Assembly: GCA_029552745.1 (NCBI GenBank)
Contig: JAKPDK010000167.1
Span: 323,973-387,972 of the forward strand
Direction: 5' to 3'
Length of the DNA stretch: 64,000 bases
DNA from: Candidatus Hydrogenedentota bacterium
Lineage (GTDB): Bacteria; Hydrogenedentota; Hydrogenedentia; Hydrogenedentales; SLHB01
Shown here: positions 28,928 to 39,274 of the stretch, piece by piece
Layout of the letters: each line of letters begins with the position of its first letter
How positions within the stretch are numbered: position 1 is the first letter of the stretch
Position numbers and translations under genes: made by a program
Notes under the pieces: model-generated
The model's input: the letters and a program-made list of their open reading frames with translations, nothing else
Databases searched by the model: none
What the model was told of the DNA's origin: nothing

Positions 28928-29215
28928 ATGAAGATTCGTCCGCTTGCAGACAGGATTTTGGTAAAGCGTGAGGAACCGAGTGAGACTGTCCGTGGGGGAA
29001 TTATTATTCCGGACACGGCGAAAGAGAAACCCCAGGAGGGGCGTGTGATTGAGGTAGGTCCGGGTCGTTTGGATGAGCAGGGCAAACGGGTGCCGATGGA
29101 AGTGAAGAAAGGCGACCGGATTCTGATGGGGAAATATGCGGGTACGGAAGTGAAGATAGATGGTGAAGAGCACATTATCATGCGGGAAGATGATGTGCTT
29201 GCGGTGATCGAGTAA
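28928..29215 (+). CDS. groES: Co-chaperonin GroES (Cpn10)
   Basis: This 95-aa protein is the full length of bacterial Gro[19 protein letters not shown] opens the barrel strand, [16 protein letters not shown] is the mobile loop that contacts Gro[18 protein letters not shown] and EDDVLAVIE close the fold. AGGAGGT lies eight bases before the ATG. It caps the GroEL ring as a heptamer in the cytoplasm. groEL follows after 61 bases on the same transcript. Confidence 0.97.
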   Translation: MKIRPLADRILVKREEPSETVRGGIIIPDTAKEKPQEGRVIEVGPGRLDEQGKRVPMEVKKGDRILMGKYAGTEVKIDGEEHIIMREDDVLAVIE

Positions 29216-29270
29216 GCCAGCCCCGATTTCCCGACAAAAGAATTTTAGGAAAAACAAAGAAGGAGGTTAA

Positions 29271-30920
<1,650 letters not shown>

Positions 30921-30990
30921 GGCGCTAGTAGCAGCGTAACCCGGCAAAATCCTCCGCAATGGGAAGATCTGCGGGGTCCATATAAAGGCT

Positions 30991-31028
30991 TGTCCCGCAC
31001 GCGATGACATGCGTGCGGGACATTTTTT
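30991..31028 (+). terminator. Rho-independent terminator of groESL
   Basis: TGTCCCGCACGC (30991-31002) pairs with GCGTGCGGGACA (31011-31022) around an 8-base loop, followed by TTTTTT. It lies 70 bases after the groEL stop. Confidence 0.93.
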
Positions 31029-31150
31029 AGGGAGAAACCGTAGAGATTCTGGGCTAACAACGAGGGCAGCATGCGGGTTGCGGTCTGCTGCGGCAAAATC
31101 CTACGGGAAAGAGCCGAGTCAGGCAAAACAAGAACATCGCCGCCACCGGT

Positions 31151-31339
31151 TCAGCTTCTACCCGCGGCGCAGGCAGCTCGTTTTTCGGAGTTGATCCACC
31201 TGCGTATTTCGGCAAAAGCTTCTGCGGCGCAGGCCGGACAATACCCGTGGCTCACGTTTTCAGGGTCAAGCCATTTTCTTGGTTCAACCCAGCCGCCGTC
31301 TTGGCGGATCTTTTTACATACGCAACATTGAACTATCAT
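31151..31339 (-). CDS. Mini zinc-finger protein (62 aa)
   Basis: The ATG at 31339 has GAAGGA about eight bases upstream; the longer open frame above it is not used. The 62-aa product starts MIVQCCVCKKIRQDGGWVEP and contains CCVC at residues 5-8 and CPAC after HGY, a short treble-clef or zinc-ribbon pattern (C-x2-C...HGYCPxC). Similar tiny proteins occur beside sensor kinases or as stand-alone regulators, where SHGYCPxC is typical. No partner is adjacent here, and its role is unknown. The gene is read toward groEL on the opposite strand. Confidence 0.65.
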   Translation of the reverse strand: MIVQCCVCKKIRQDGGWVEPRKWLDPENVSHGYCPACAAEAFAEIRRWINSEKRAACAAGRS

Positions 31340-32363
31340 ATGTACCGTCCTTCTTTCTCGCTGCTTTGTCACTGCGCCTGTACGCTCTACTAGGAATAAG
31401 AGCATACGGCGTGCCATCAGATCGCGAAATCAGGGCAGGTCCTATTATGTCAATGAATATCAAGGGGTTATGACATTTCCCTTGCCTGTAATCTATTTAG
31501 CATGGGGTGAAGAACAGCGGAATAAACTGCCTGTCTAGGGGAGGATAACCGCAAAAGTGACAGAATTTTGTTGACTTTGACAAGATCTATTCGCATTTTA
31601 TTGTCAAGAGATAACCATCACAAAATGGCGTTTTTATATTTATACACACTAATAGTAGTACAGTGAGACGCTAGAGATTAGGTCACAAGTGTTACGAAAT
31701 CAAGCGGACGATAGTTCCCTTTAATAGAGGGCAGGGGGAAAACAGGGAAATTTTTTCCATATTGGGTTTAGGATTCCATCATTTTAGGGATTCATGGGTA
31801 AATCTATGAATTGCCGGTTACCTTCCTGTCAATCGTCCGACGCCCTGGGACTTGAAAGCGACGCACCTTCACGGAGTGCCCTCGAGAGCCCTACATATCA
31901 CGGTCTAGGTTCCTTTGCGCTGCACCGTAGGTTGTCATTGCGAGGAGTGCCGTTAGGCACGACGTGGCAATCCCCTTGGCAATTCGGGGATCACCTTGCC
32001 CGAGGTTCCCTTGCGCTACGCGGTTGAGGGGACTGCTTCGTCGCGCCGGGGACTCCGCTCCTCGCAATGACAGCCGGCGGAGACTGGGCTGAAAAAAGGT
32101 TGTTTTCGGCAAAAGACATGGTAGGAGCGAGGCGTGCCTCGCCCCTATAGAGAAAACAGGGGCATGTGCGGGCGAGCACGGGTATCTTGTTTCGATACAG
32201 GGGAGGGACGGAGTGGGTGTATCCAAGCGAAAAAAAGGGGGAACTCAGTCGACCGACAGATTCATCACAGTCTCTTCAAAAAATCTGTGCGCGACAAAAA
32301 TGGAAACGATGGGCTTTTTTGACACCCAGAAACAAGGGTAAGATCCGTCGTCTCGTGTTGCTT
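31340..32363. repeat. Long intergenic stretch holding dispersed repeat copy 3
   Basis: No gene is supported in these ~1 kb. The first 450 bases are AT-rich, with a promoter-like TTGACA/TATTGT pair at about 31577-31604 that drives no evident ORF. A repeat element spans 31933-32072, bounded by a perfect 15-bp inverted repeat, TGTCATTGCGAGGAG and CTCCTCGCAATGACA. A separate palindromic module GGCGAGG-like (GCGAGGCGTGCCTCGC) follows at about 32126. These match the repeats at 18585, 26999, 35767, 44116, 47970 and 52780. Confidence 0.6.
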
Positions 32364-34343
32364 CTAGGCGAGAATGGGCTTACCCTGAAAATCCTGCGGG
32401 ATCTCCGCACCAAAAACGGTTAGTGCCGTTACCCCGATATCCCTGATGGAGACATTTGGCACAAGCGGGCGGTTTGCGAACAGAATGCCGGGGCTGATCG
32501 CAACATCGGATGCCCCATGCTCTCCGCTCCATTTGTCGGTGTTAGGTTCCAAGATGTGCTCACCAACACCACCTTTTGCGGCGACCTTGGTGCTTTGATA
32601 CCCATCGGCATAGCCGAGTTCGATATCTGGAGTATCGGGGACGACGCGTCCGCCGAAGTCTTTCTTGGTGTAAATGTTGCTAAACACCTTGTCGCCGGTT
32701 TCGGGATCGACCATCTCCAAGAGTTTCGCCCGAATCTCCGCAATCAGTTTGTCCGCCTCATCAGGAGACACAATGCCACCAATTTCGCGTCCCTTTTGAT
32801 TGATATAGATACTACCCAGTCCTAGCGAATAGGCGCGGGACTTTGACCAATCAAAACCCTGAAGAAACTCTTTGTCGGTAAATGCCGAGGCGGCGTCCGA
32901 CTGACCTTTGACGGTCAAGTAACCGTTGCGAATTAGCCAGGTATTGACGTTGAAACCCTTCCGAAAACTGTGAAATCCGTGGTCTGACATCACGAAGAGC
33001 AGGTCGTCGTCACGAAGCCTTTCTTTGACGTGTCCCACAATCGTATCCATGCGTTGGTAGGTGTCTTCTAGCGCCCGCCAATATTCTTTTGCCCCCTCGG
33101 CAGAGTACAAGGGATGTTTGGGATCTCGATAGCGCCAGAACATGTGCGCCACGCGGTCGGTTGAGGTCCAAACCGCAATCAGCATGTCAAAATCATCCCC
33201 TTCCATCTCATCCAACGTCAAGCGTTCCAGCCAGTCTTCAGTGCGCCTCGTATCTTCGAGAAAGGCCCCTTCCGTCAGCGCATTTTGTCTCAGGGCATGC
33301 GTGTCATAAGCCCACCCCAACGTTTTATAAAGTCCGTATCGGTCTGCAAGTTCCGCAGAATAGCCTGCCGGTTCACTAAAGGTGACATACGGGTTTTTCG
33401 GATGGAACTGTAACGAGCTCATGTACAATTGCACGCTGTCCCCAATTTGTTCGGCATAGACTCGGCTTATGGCTTTAGCAGAGAATTTTGGCGTTACCGT
33501 GAATTCCCACTCGATCCAATCTGACCACCCACCTACTTTCACCTCGAATGTCTTACCTTGTACCGTAATCTTTGCCGTGTGGGCGGTACGGTCAATGCGT
33601 ATTTCCATCGGCACTTTGACGTAATATCCCGGCCCCTGCCGGGAATCCGGCGCACCGGCAATATCAACCAAGGCAACATCATTGTCAAATCGCAGCGGCA
33701 AACGCACGCCACCGCTTATGTTTTCTGCTAGCTGTTCCGATGTAAAGGAATCGGAAAGCGAAAAGAACGTATTCGTAAATCCCCGAATATCCGGCACTCC
33801 CTCTCCGCACAGCATCTTGCCCACCGAAAGGGAATCGGCAGGATACGAGAAGGGGATATGAATAAGTTTTGAGCGAATACCCCGGCGGTCCGCCACTACC
33901 CAAAAGGGCTCGCCTTGCCGAAAGTTGCGGCTCTGTGCCGGCCGCGAAACCGTTCCATCCGGGTTGAACTGGGGATGTTGCGTTGTCCCTACCCCGGGCA
34001 TGGGCATGTAGCTGCGCAAGTCACGACGTAAGAAATCGAATATACCGTGATTTCCAGGTTCTTTGCACGTAGCAAACGAAGACCATGCAACGGGAGACTG
34101 AGGAGGCAAAGTCGAACGCAACCGTTGATAAGCCCCCTGAGCCCGTACCCCTTGCAGATGAGGCAATTCACCTTTTTCCAGCATGTGGTCGACGATCGAG
34201 GGTTCCATACCGTCAAAGCCCAGGATGACGATGCGCGGTTTTCCACTCGCGCGGGCTCGCCGCGTGGTGGTAGCCAACGCACCGGATGCAACTATACCGC
34301 TGGACAACCTCAAAAAATCACGTCTTGAAAAGCGCTTTTTCAC
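32364..34343 (-). CDS. Tat-exported alkaline-phosphatase-superfamily phosphodiesterase
   Basis: The GTG at 34343 has AAGGAAG eight bases upstream; product 659 aa. The N-terminus MKKRFSRRDFLRLSSG carries the twin-arginine motif SRRDFLR, followed by a hydrophobic stretch and an RARA-type site. The body belongs to the type I phosphodiesterase/nucleotide pyrophosphatase group: ILGFDGMEPSIVDHML (metal Asp), SPVAWSSFATCKEPGNHGIFDF (nucleophile region), DRVAHMFWRY, VMSDHGFHS (metal Asp-His) and GEHGASDVAISPG near the end (last His). It probably hydrolyses a phosphodiester or phosphonate in the periplasm. A TGKxPGxHG consensus is TCKEPGNHG here. It is convergent on nothing close and precedes an MDR dehydrogenase gene on the same strand. 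Confidence 0.85.
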   Translation of the reverse strand: MKKRFSRRDFLRLSSGIVASGALATTTRRARASGKPRIVILGFDGMEPSIVDHMLEKGELPHLQGVRAQGAYQRLRSTLPPQSPVAWSSFATCKEPGNHGIFDFLRRDLRSYMPMPGVGTTQHPQFNPDGTVSRPAQSRNFRQGEPFWVVADRRGIRSKLIHIPFSYPADSLSVGKMLCGEGVPDIRGFTNTFFSLSDSFTSEQLAENISGGVRLPLRFDNDVALVDIAGAPDSRQGPGYYVKVPMEIRIDRTAHTAKITVQGKTFEVKVGGWSDWIEWEFTVTPKFSAKAISRVYAEQIGDSVQLYMSSLQFHPKNPYVTFSEPAGYSAELADRYGLYKTLGWAYDTHALRQNALTEGAFLEDTRRTEDWLERLTLDEMEGDDFDMLIAVWTSTDRVAHMFWRYRDPKHPLYSAEGAKEYWRALEDTYQRMDTIVGHVKERLRDDDLLFVMSDHGFHSFRKGFNVNTWLIRNGYLTVKGQSDAASAFTDKEFLQGFDWSKSRAYSLGLGSIYINQKGREIGGIVSPDEADKLIAEIRAKLLEMVDPETGDKVFSNIYTKKDFGGRVVPDTPDIELGYADGYQSTKVAAKGGVGEHILEPNTDKWSGEHGASDVAISPGILFANRPLVPNVSIRDIGVTALTVFGAEIPQDFQGKPILA

Positions 34344-34379
34344 TTCAAAAACTTCCTTTGTTTCTGTATGACTGATACG

Positions 34380-35417
34380 TTAGGGCAACACCATCACCTT
34401 GCAAGTAAACACTTCACGTGCGACCACTGATTTCAACAGCGTCGGTAATTCTTCCAGAGTAGGACGGTGTGTCACAAGATGGCACACGCACAACTTCTTT
34501 GTTGCCAAGAAATCCAGCGTTGTCGCCCAGTCGTTATGTGAAGATTCCCCATAGGAGGAATTCCACGTGCCACGTACATGAAGTTGCTTGCGCATGATCG
34601 CCCAATATGCCTGCTGGGAAAGTCTCATCTCTCCTAGAGGATTCCCCATTAACACAACCGTGCCAAAGGGCCTCGCAGCTTGCATGGTCTGTTCGAACGC
34701 CGCCGAGGAGCCCGAGCCCTCAATGACCAGGTCAGCCCCCCCTCCTGTTTTATCCAGGAGCCGAGATACCATACCGTCTTCTCTGGCGTCAAAAAGGTCG
34801 AAAAAGCCCAAACACTTCGCATAATCAAGGCGTAGTGGATCGATATCCACCAAACAGATTGTTGTGCACCCCAGAGCCTTTGCCCAATGCGCTAGCAACA
34901 ATCCAATAGGACCCGCCCCAAAAATAATCACCGACATCCCCCCGGTCAACCCGCCTAACCGCAATGCGTGAAGCGCTACCGCTGCCGGTTCCATCATCGC
35001 CGCTTCTTCAAAAGATACCTGGTCAGGAATCGGCAGTAGGTTCCAGGTCGGCACAACTACATATTCCGCAAACGCTCCATCCGAACGTGAACCCAGATAA
35101 TCATATGCAGCGCATTGAGCGTACTCGCCGACCGAACACATGGCGCACCGACGACAGGGAATCAACGGGAACACTGCCACGCGTTTTCCTTGCCACTTGT
35201 CATCGACGCCTTCTGCCAGCTCTTCCACAACGCCCGAGAATTCATGCCCTGGAACCAGCGGCAAACGATGTGCCCCACGACCAAATATACGGGAAAAATC
35301 CGACCCGCACACCCCACATGCCTTTACGCGTAGCAGAACACACCCTTCACGCAAAGAAGGTTTTGGCACTTCCTGAACACCAAATTGTCCCGGCGCCTCA
35401 ACAACCAATGCGCGCAT
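34380..35417 (-). CDS. Zinc-dependent MDR alcohol/polyol dehydrogenase
   Basis: The ATG at 35417 has AGAGAGG about eight bases upstream and begins the standard MRALVVEAPGQFGV N-terminus; product 345 aa. Catalytic zinc ligands are in KACGVCGSDF and GHEFSGVV, the structural zinc lobe has the CRRCAMCSVGEYAQC cysteines, and the NAD(P) site is IIFGAGPIGLLLA. Sequence style resembles galactitol-1-phosphate or sorbitol/threonine dehydrogenases. The substrate is probably a sugar alcohol. It is upstream of the Tat phosphodiesterase on the same strand with a 36-base gap, so the two may be co-transcribed. Confidence 0.85.
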   Translation of the reverse strand: MRALVVEAPGQFGVQEVPKPSLREGCVLLRVKACGVCGSDFSRIFGRGAHRLPLVPGHEFSGVVEELAEGVDDKWQGKRVAVFPLIPCRRCAMCSVGEYAQCAAYDYLGSRSDGAFAEYVVVPTWNLLPIPDQVSFEEAAMMEPAAVALHALRLGGLTGGMSVIIFGAGPIGLLLAHWAKALGCTTICLVDIDPLRLDYAKCLGFFDLFDAREDGMVSRLLDKTGGGADLVIEGSGSSAAFEQTMQAARPFGTVVLMGNPLGEMRLSQQAYWAIMRKQLHVRGTWNSSYGESSHNDWATTLDFLATKKLCVCHLVTHRPTLEELPTLLKSVVAREVFTCKVMVLP

Positions 35418-35587
35418 ACGTAAAACCTCTCTCTTTTTTAACACCAAAAATGACAAAAGGATTCACGGGTTTCTATCCGCTCAGAAACGAAATCTCCTGA
35501 AAACGAGCAGGAAGTCAGCCAAGTACTGCGATTTACAACGCCAGACTGCTATTATACATTATGTCATTTTATTCGACGAGGAACCGT

Positions 35588-35992
35588 ATAAGTCCAGTAC
35601 CTTTGGCACTTTTTGTTATGTTGGATGAGGAATGGGAGAGAGAACTTTCCGTGAAAGTTACTAAAAGAAAGGCACTGACGCGTAACGTCTTGGGTAGGTT
35701 TGATCTATCTATGCTGCCTCAGTCTCTCCGCACGCAGGGGGATGGCTATCCGCCGTGTTGTTCTTCTGTCATCTCTTCTGAGTCCCCTGCACGGAGGGGG
35801 AAACAGGGGGCTGAACAAAATCTTTTTAGGGGCAACCCCCGGGGCTGCCCAACCAATCTTGCCCCTACAGGGAAAACCGTGGGGTGCGCGAAGGAGATAG
35901 TTCTGCGCAGGGACTCGCCCCTCGCAATGACAATCCGGGCGTACAAGCCTGGTCTTCCTCCTCGATGCAGTGCCAAAGGTTCGTGAACTTAT
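35588..35992. mobile_element. MITE-like element with 24-bp terminal inverted repeats
   Basis: The ends ATAAGTCCAGTACCTTTGGCACT (35588-35610) and the reverse of AGTGCCAAAGGTTCGTGAACTTAT (35969-35992) match over 11 contiguous bases plus the outer ATAAGT block with one indel. An 8-bp direct repeat AGGAACCG flanks it at 35579-35586 and 35995-36002, one or two bases from the ends, consistent with target-site duplication. The 405-bp interior holds no transposase and contains repeat-family copy 4 (35767-35932). A shorter decayed relative lies at 44014-44190. Confidence 0.6.
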
Positions 35993-36315
35993 GAAGGAAC
36001 CGCGGGACTTAAGAGAATCTTGGATGTCATTTCACGCGAAATTGCTCGATTTAACTCAAGCGCGACCTGCCTTTTACCGATGACGGAGACGAACGGGTTC
36101 TTGCCGTTAACCATGCCAGAAAAAGCGGCGTATGACTTTGTTGTCTTAAGCGGCGAACCAACGAATCGGAAAAACAAAATCTTCAGCCTGCAGAATTGGT
36201 GGATAGAAATTATTCATATGTGAATCTGTCCCAGGTGGACTATACGCAGTTTAAGGTTAACAAGAAAGATGAAGCATTGAACCGGAAGTTTTATCCTGAA
36301 AGGCGACGATTTCTT
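35993..36315. other. Intergenic stretch, no supportable gene
   Basis: Several short open frames occur on both strands (for example 36020-36223 plus and 35989-36177 minus), but none has a ribosome site, a recognisable motif or codon bias. The stretch could be a decayed coding region. It ends at the promoter of the toxin-antitoxin pair. Confidence 0.4.
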
Positions 36316-36323
36316 GCTATAAT
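36316..36323 (+). promoter_or_regulatory. Extended -10 promoter of the toxin-antitoxin pair
   Basis: TGCTATAAT is an extended -10 with a perfect TATAAT at 36318-36323, 17 bases upstream of the ATG. The -35 region is poor (TCCTGA), as is common with an extended -10. The leader would be very short. Confidence 0.5.
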
Positions 36324-36340
36324 TCTCGTGGAGAAAGAAC

Positions 36341-37510
36341 ATGACTCGGGCAAAAATCAATCCAACTATTCTGCGATGGGCGCGTCAACGTTTGCAATTG
36401 ACCGAAGCAGAAGTGACGGAAAAAATCGGGCTGAAAAATAAGCCTGAGATTTTGCAATCGTGGGAACAGGGAGAGCGTTTTCCCACTTTTCGGCAAGCGC
36501 AGGAACTGGCGCGTGTGTTACGCATTCCCTTTGGCTATCTCTTCCTTTCCCAGCCGCCACAGACGATTTTGCCCATAGATGATTTTCGCACGTTGCCGGA
36601 AGCCCAGAGAGGAAAATTCAGTCCTGAATTAGAGGATGTATTGAACGACGCGCGGCGCAAAAGTGATTGGCTACGCGAGCGGCGAATGGAGACAGGTCAA
36701 TCTGCTCTGGCTTTTGTTGGACGATTTTCCATAAACACTTCCGCAGACATAATCAGCGAAGATATTCGCGTTGTTCTCGATTTGCCGATGCCCACCGCCA
36801 AAAATGTCAAAACCAGGGAAGAACATTTACGAACTCTCGTTTTGCACGCAGAAAAGGCCGGCATCATAGTGTTACAAAGCGGTTATGTCGGGAGCAACAC
36901 GCATCGCGCACTGTCGGTGGAAGAGTTTCGCGGTTTTGCGCTCGCTGATCGTTATGCCCCGCTTATCTTCTTGAACGCAAAAGATTCTGTTAACGGGCGC
37001 ATTTTCACGTTGGCGCACGAACTGGCGCATATATGGACAGGAACAAGCGGTATTTCTAACCCGGAAGCGGTATTACCAGAAAATGGGCAGAACGCTCTGG
37101 AGCGATTATGTAATCAAGTCGCCGCTGAACTCCTTGTGCCCACGCGGGTATTCCGAGAGCGCTGGAAAGACTGTCCATTGACTGAAGAGACGGTTCAAGA
37201 ACTGGCAAACGAATTTCGGGTCAGCGTATTGGTCATTTTGATTCGCGGCTATGAAACGGGATCACTATCGGCGAAGGAGTTTCACTCTGCCTACGCCGAA
37301 GCAATGGGGAAAGTTCGAAAACGGGTCAACGATGAATCTTACGAACCGGGCGGCGGCGATTTTTATCGCACATTTTACACCCATAACGGTCGTCTGCTTG
37401 TCAGTGAAATTGTCCAGGCGGTGGGGGAGGGTGCGGTTTTATACAAAGAGGCTGCTGACTTACTGAACGTCAGCCCCAAAACGTTGGAAAAAGCCTTAAG
37501 CGGATTATAA
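36341..37510 (+). CDS. XRE / ImmA-IrrE metallopeptidase antitoxin-type regulator
   Basis: This 389-aa protein has an N-terminal helix-turn-helix (about residues 8-60, LQLTEAEVTEKIGLKN and WEQGERFPTFRQAQELARVL), then an ImmA/IrrE-like domain with the zinc motif AHELAHIW (H-E-x-x-H) and a downstream helix with AELLVPTRVFRERW, giving the COG2856 architecture. A C-terminal part resembles a second HTH-like or helical region (DLLNVSPKTLEKALSG). GGAG lies ten bases before the ATG. It is paired with the DUF4411 toxin-like gene nine bases downstream, a known arrangement. It probably represses its own operon and antagonises the toxin, perhaps with proteolytic control. Confidence 0.85.
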   Translation: MTRAKINPTILRWARQRLQLTEAEVTEKIGLKNKPEILQSWEQGERFPTFRQAQELARVLRIPFGYLFLSQPPQTILPIDDFRTLPEAQRGKFSPELEDVLNDARRKSDWLRERRMETGQSALAFVGRFSINTSADIISEDIRVVLDLPMPTAKNVKTREEHLRTLVLHAEKAGIIVLQSGYVGSNTHRALSVEEFRGFALADRYAPLIFLNAKDSVNGRIFTLAHELAHIWTGTSGISNPEAVLPENGQNALERLCNQVAAELLVPTRVFRERWKDCPLTEETVQELANEFRVSVLVILIRGYETGSLSAKEFHSAYAEAMGKVRKRVNDESYEPGGGDFYRTFYTHNGRLLVSEIVQAVGEGAVLYKEAADLLNVSPKTLEKALSGL

Positions 37511-37519
37511 AGGGGAAGC

Positions 37520-38026
37520 ATGCAATATTGCCTCGATACGAACGTTTACATCGAGGCCCACCGCAGCTACTATGCGTTCGACATAGCGCCGGGCTTTTGG
37601 GAAGGGTTAGTTCAACTGGCAAAAAAGCAGATGATTTGTAGTCCATCTCTGGTCTATAAAGAGATCACAGACGGCCAATGCGATGACAAATTAGCAGAAT
37701 GGGCGAAAGTAAATGGCGATCTACTCTTTGTAGAGCCTGATGACTCGACTCAGCGAGCCTTCATAGAAATTGCTGACCTGGTTACGTGCCTCTACCAACC
37801 CCAACATGTGCAAAAATTTTTATCCGGTGCCGACCCTTGGGTGATTGCGCTCGCCAAAGCTCATCAGTTAACGGTGGTTACGCAGGAATCGCCAAAAAAT
37901 ATACCGGAAAATCACAAGGGCAAAATTGAGGGGAAAATTAAGATTCCGAATGTCTGTAAACACGTCGGTGTGGAGTACCGAGATACGTTTGCGTTGCTAC
38001 GAGAACAGATGATTGTTTTGCGCTGA
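37520..38026 (+). CDS. DUF4411 PIN-like ribonuclease toxin
   Basis: This 168-aa protein opens MQYCLDTNVYIEAHRSYY, with the first PIN Asp at residue 6. SPSLVYKEITDG supplies a conserved Glu, GADPWVIALAKAHQLTVV supplies the next Asp (DP), and VVTQESP follows, as in DUF4411 proteins. These are PIN-domain-like predicted ribonucleases always found with XRE-ImmA/IrrE partners, as here (nine bases downstream of it). AAGGGGAAG precedes the ATG. Acidic residues appear complete, so the toxin is probably active. RNA target unknown. Confidence 0.82.
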   Translation: MQYCLDTNVYIEAHRSYYAFDIAPGFWEGLVQLAKKQMICSPSLVYKEITDGQCDDKLAEWAKVNGDLLFVEPDDSTQRAFIEIADLVTCLYQPQHVQKFLSGADPWVIALAKAHQLTVVTQESPKNIPENHKGKIEGKIKIPNVCKHVGVEYRDTFALLREQMIVLR

Positions 38027-38181
38027 TACAGAATGACCCGTCCAAACAACAACAACCGCCAAGGATACAGCGTCACGGATACTATTGTCCCGTGAGCAGG
38101 TCGCAAGGCGTCGAGTTTTATCCTCTGGCGAGTTTCTTATCTCAGTGAATATCTGTTGTTTGCGAGAATAACGGTAATGCA

Positions 38182-38454
38182 ATGCAAAAGAAAATCATCA
38201 TGACCGTGCTCTATTCGGACGTTTATCCCGAAATGGAAGCCCTGCAAATTCAACTTTGGTGGCAAACCAGCCCCACGTGCAAAATGAACCTGCTGACACA
38301 ATTAAATGAATCCGCGCGCCTGCTGGCGTTTGCAGGATTGCGCACCCGCTATCCCCAGGCAAGGGAGAGCGACCTGCGTCGAAGACTGGCTGATTTACTG
38401 CTGGGCGAGGAATTGGTGCGATATTTTGGGTTTGTTGAGTACCCGCTCTGGTGA
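38182..38454 (+). CDS. Small conserved hypothetical protein (up to 90 aa)
   Basis: The open frame begins at an ATG (38182); internal ATGs at 38200 and 38236 are also possible. The C-terminal half resembles small proteins with an LADLLLGxEL ending, carrying LTQLNESARLLAFAGLRTR, then ESDLRRRLADLLLGEELVRYFG. In relatives this kind of protein usually precedes a nucleotidyltransferase-type gene, which is absent here. The last residues (VEYPLW) look like a tail produced by drift, so the gene may be intact but orphaned. It is co-oriented with the toxin-antitoxin pair, 155 bases downstream. Function unknown. Confidence 0.5.
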   Translation: MQKKIIMTVLYSDVYPEMEALQIQLWWQTSPTCKMNLLTQLNESARLLAFAGLRTRYPQARESDLRRRLADLLLGEELVRYFGFVEYPLW

Positions 38455-38665
38455 ATTGGGTGTAGAATATGTGCAGAATTGGAGAGAAGATCTCCCGAGC
38501 GGCGATTTGTTGGAGCGCGCCTTCATGGAAGTGCATGACAACGAATGAAACCTATGTCCGAAGCTCACAGATAGCAGAACCCAATTGTTTCGGTATTTGC
38601 GATGTGATGATTTTATGAAACAGACGCACATTATACCGCAAGAGAAGCCCGCCAAGTTGCGAGAA

Positions 38666-39274
38666 ATGAATTTCTCTATATATGGTTTAACAGGGGGTGC
38701 GGGGAGCGGGAAGTCTGAGGTCGCGCGGGTGCTGGAGCATTATAACCTCCCGGTTATCTATGCGGACCGCGTGGGACACGAACTTATCGCACCTCAAGGC
38801 GCAGCAGAACAGGCTGTACGAGCCGCTTTTGGCGATGCGATTTTGACAAACGGTGTCATCGATCGAAAGAAACTGGGCAAGATCGTCTTTGCGGATTCCA
38901 AGGCGCGTTATACGCTGAATTCTATTGTTCATCCACTCCTAGCCAGAGAGATCGAGCGCCGCTGTTTCGCCCTTGCGGAGGCGGGACATCGTAAGGTTGT
39001 TATTGAGGGCGCGCTTTTATGCGAGAACCTGGAAAAAAGCCCCTTTTTAGACCGTCTGATTGTGGTACACTCTGATAGAGAGCTACGAATTAAGCGACTA
39101 ATGGACAAACGTTCCCTGAGTCGAGATGATGCTATTCGGCTGATTGAATCCCAGACGGATCCCGTTGCCAAGTTGACGTTAGCTGATTGGGTAATCGAGA
39201 ATAATTTTAGTCTTGAGGAACTTCGCCAAAAGGCACAGGCACTGGCTGAGGAGATAGTCGGCGATGCCCGCTGA
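38666..39274 (+). CDS. coaE: Dephospho-CoA kinase
   Basis: The ATG at 38666 is chosen because the kinase fold begins at once (MNFSIYGLTGGAGSGKSEVA, Walker A at about residues 8-16); in-frame ATGs further upstream lack ribosome sites. The product is 202 aa, the family length. NLPVIYADRVGHELI holds the substrate Asp, RYTLNSIVHPLL and RKVVIEGALLCEN are typical, and RIKRLMDKRSLSRDDAIRLIESQ is the lid. It phosphorylates the ribose 3'-OH of dephospho-CoA, the last CoA step. The stop overlaps the next gene by 11 bases, starting a co-transcribed block that runs to ldh. Confidence 0.92.
   Translation: MNFSIYGLTGGAGSGKSEVARVLEHYNLPVIYADRVGHELIAPQGAAEQAVRAAFGDAILTNGVIDRKKLGKIVFADSKARYTLNSIVHPLLAREIERRCFALAEAGHRKVVIEGALLCENLEKSPFLDRLIVVHSDRELRIKRLMDKRSLSRDDAIRLIESQTDPVAKLTLADWVIENNFSLEELRQKAQALAEEIVGDAR

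Noticed and set aside
31577-31604. A TTGACA/TATTGT promoter-like pair
   Set aside because: No gene with a ribosome site or conserved motif follows on the plus strand before 34343; a similar match is expected by chance in AT-rich DNA.
36020-36223. 67-codon plus-strand frame and an opposing 62-codon minus-strand frame
   Set aside because: Neither has a ribosome site or a motif, and they overlap each other; no evidence favours either.
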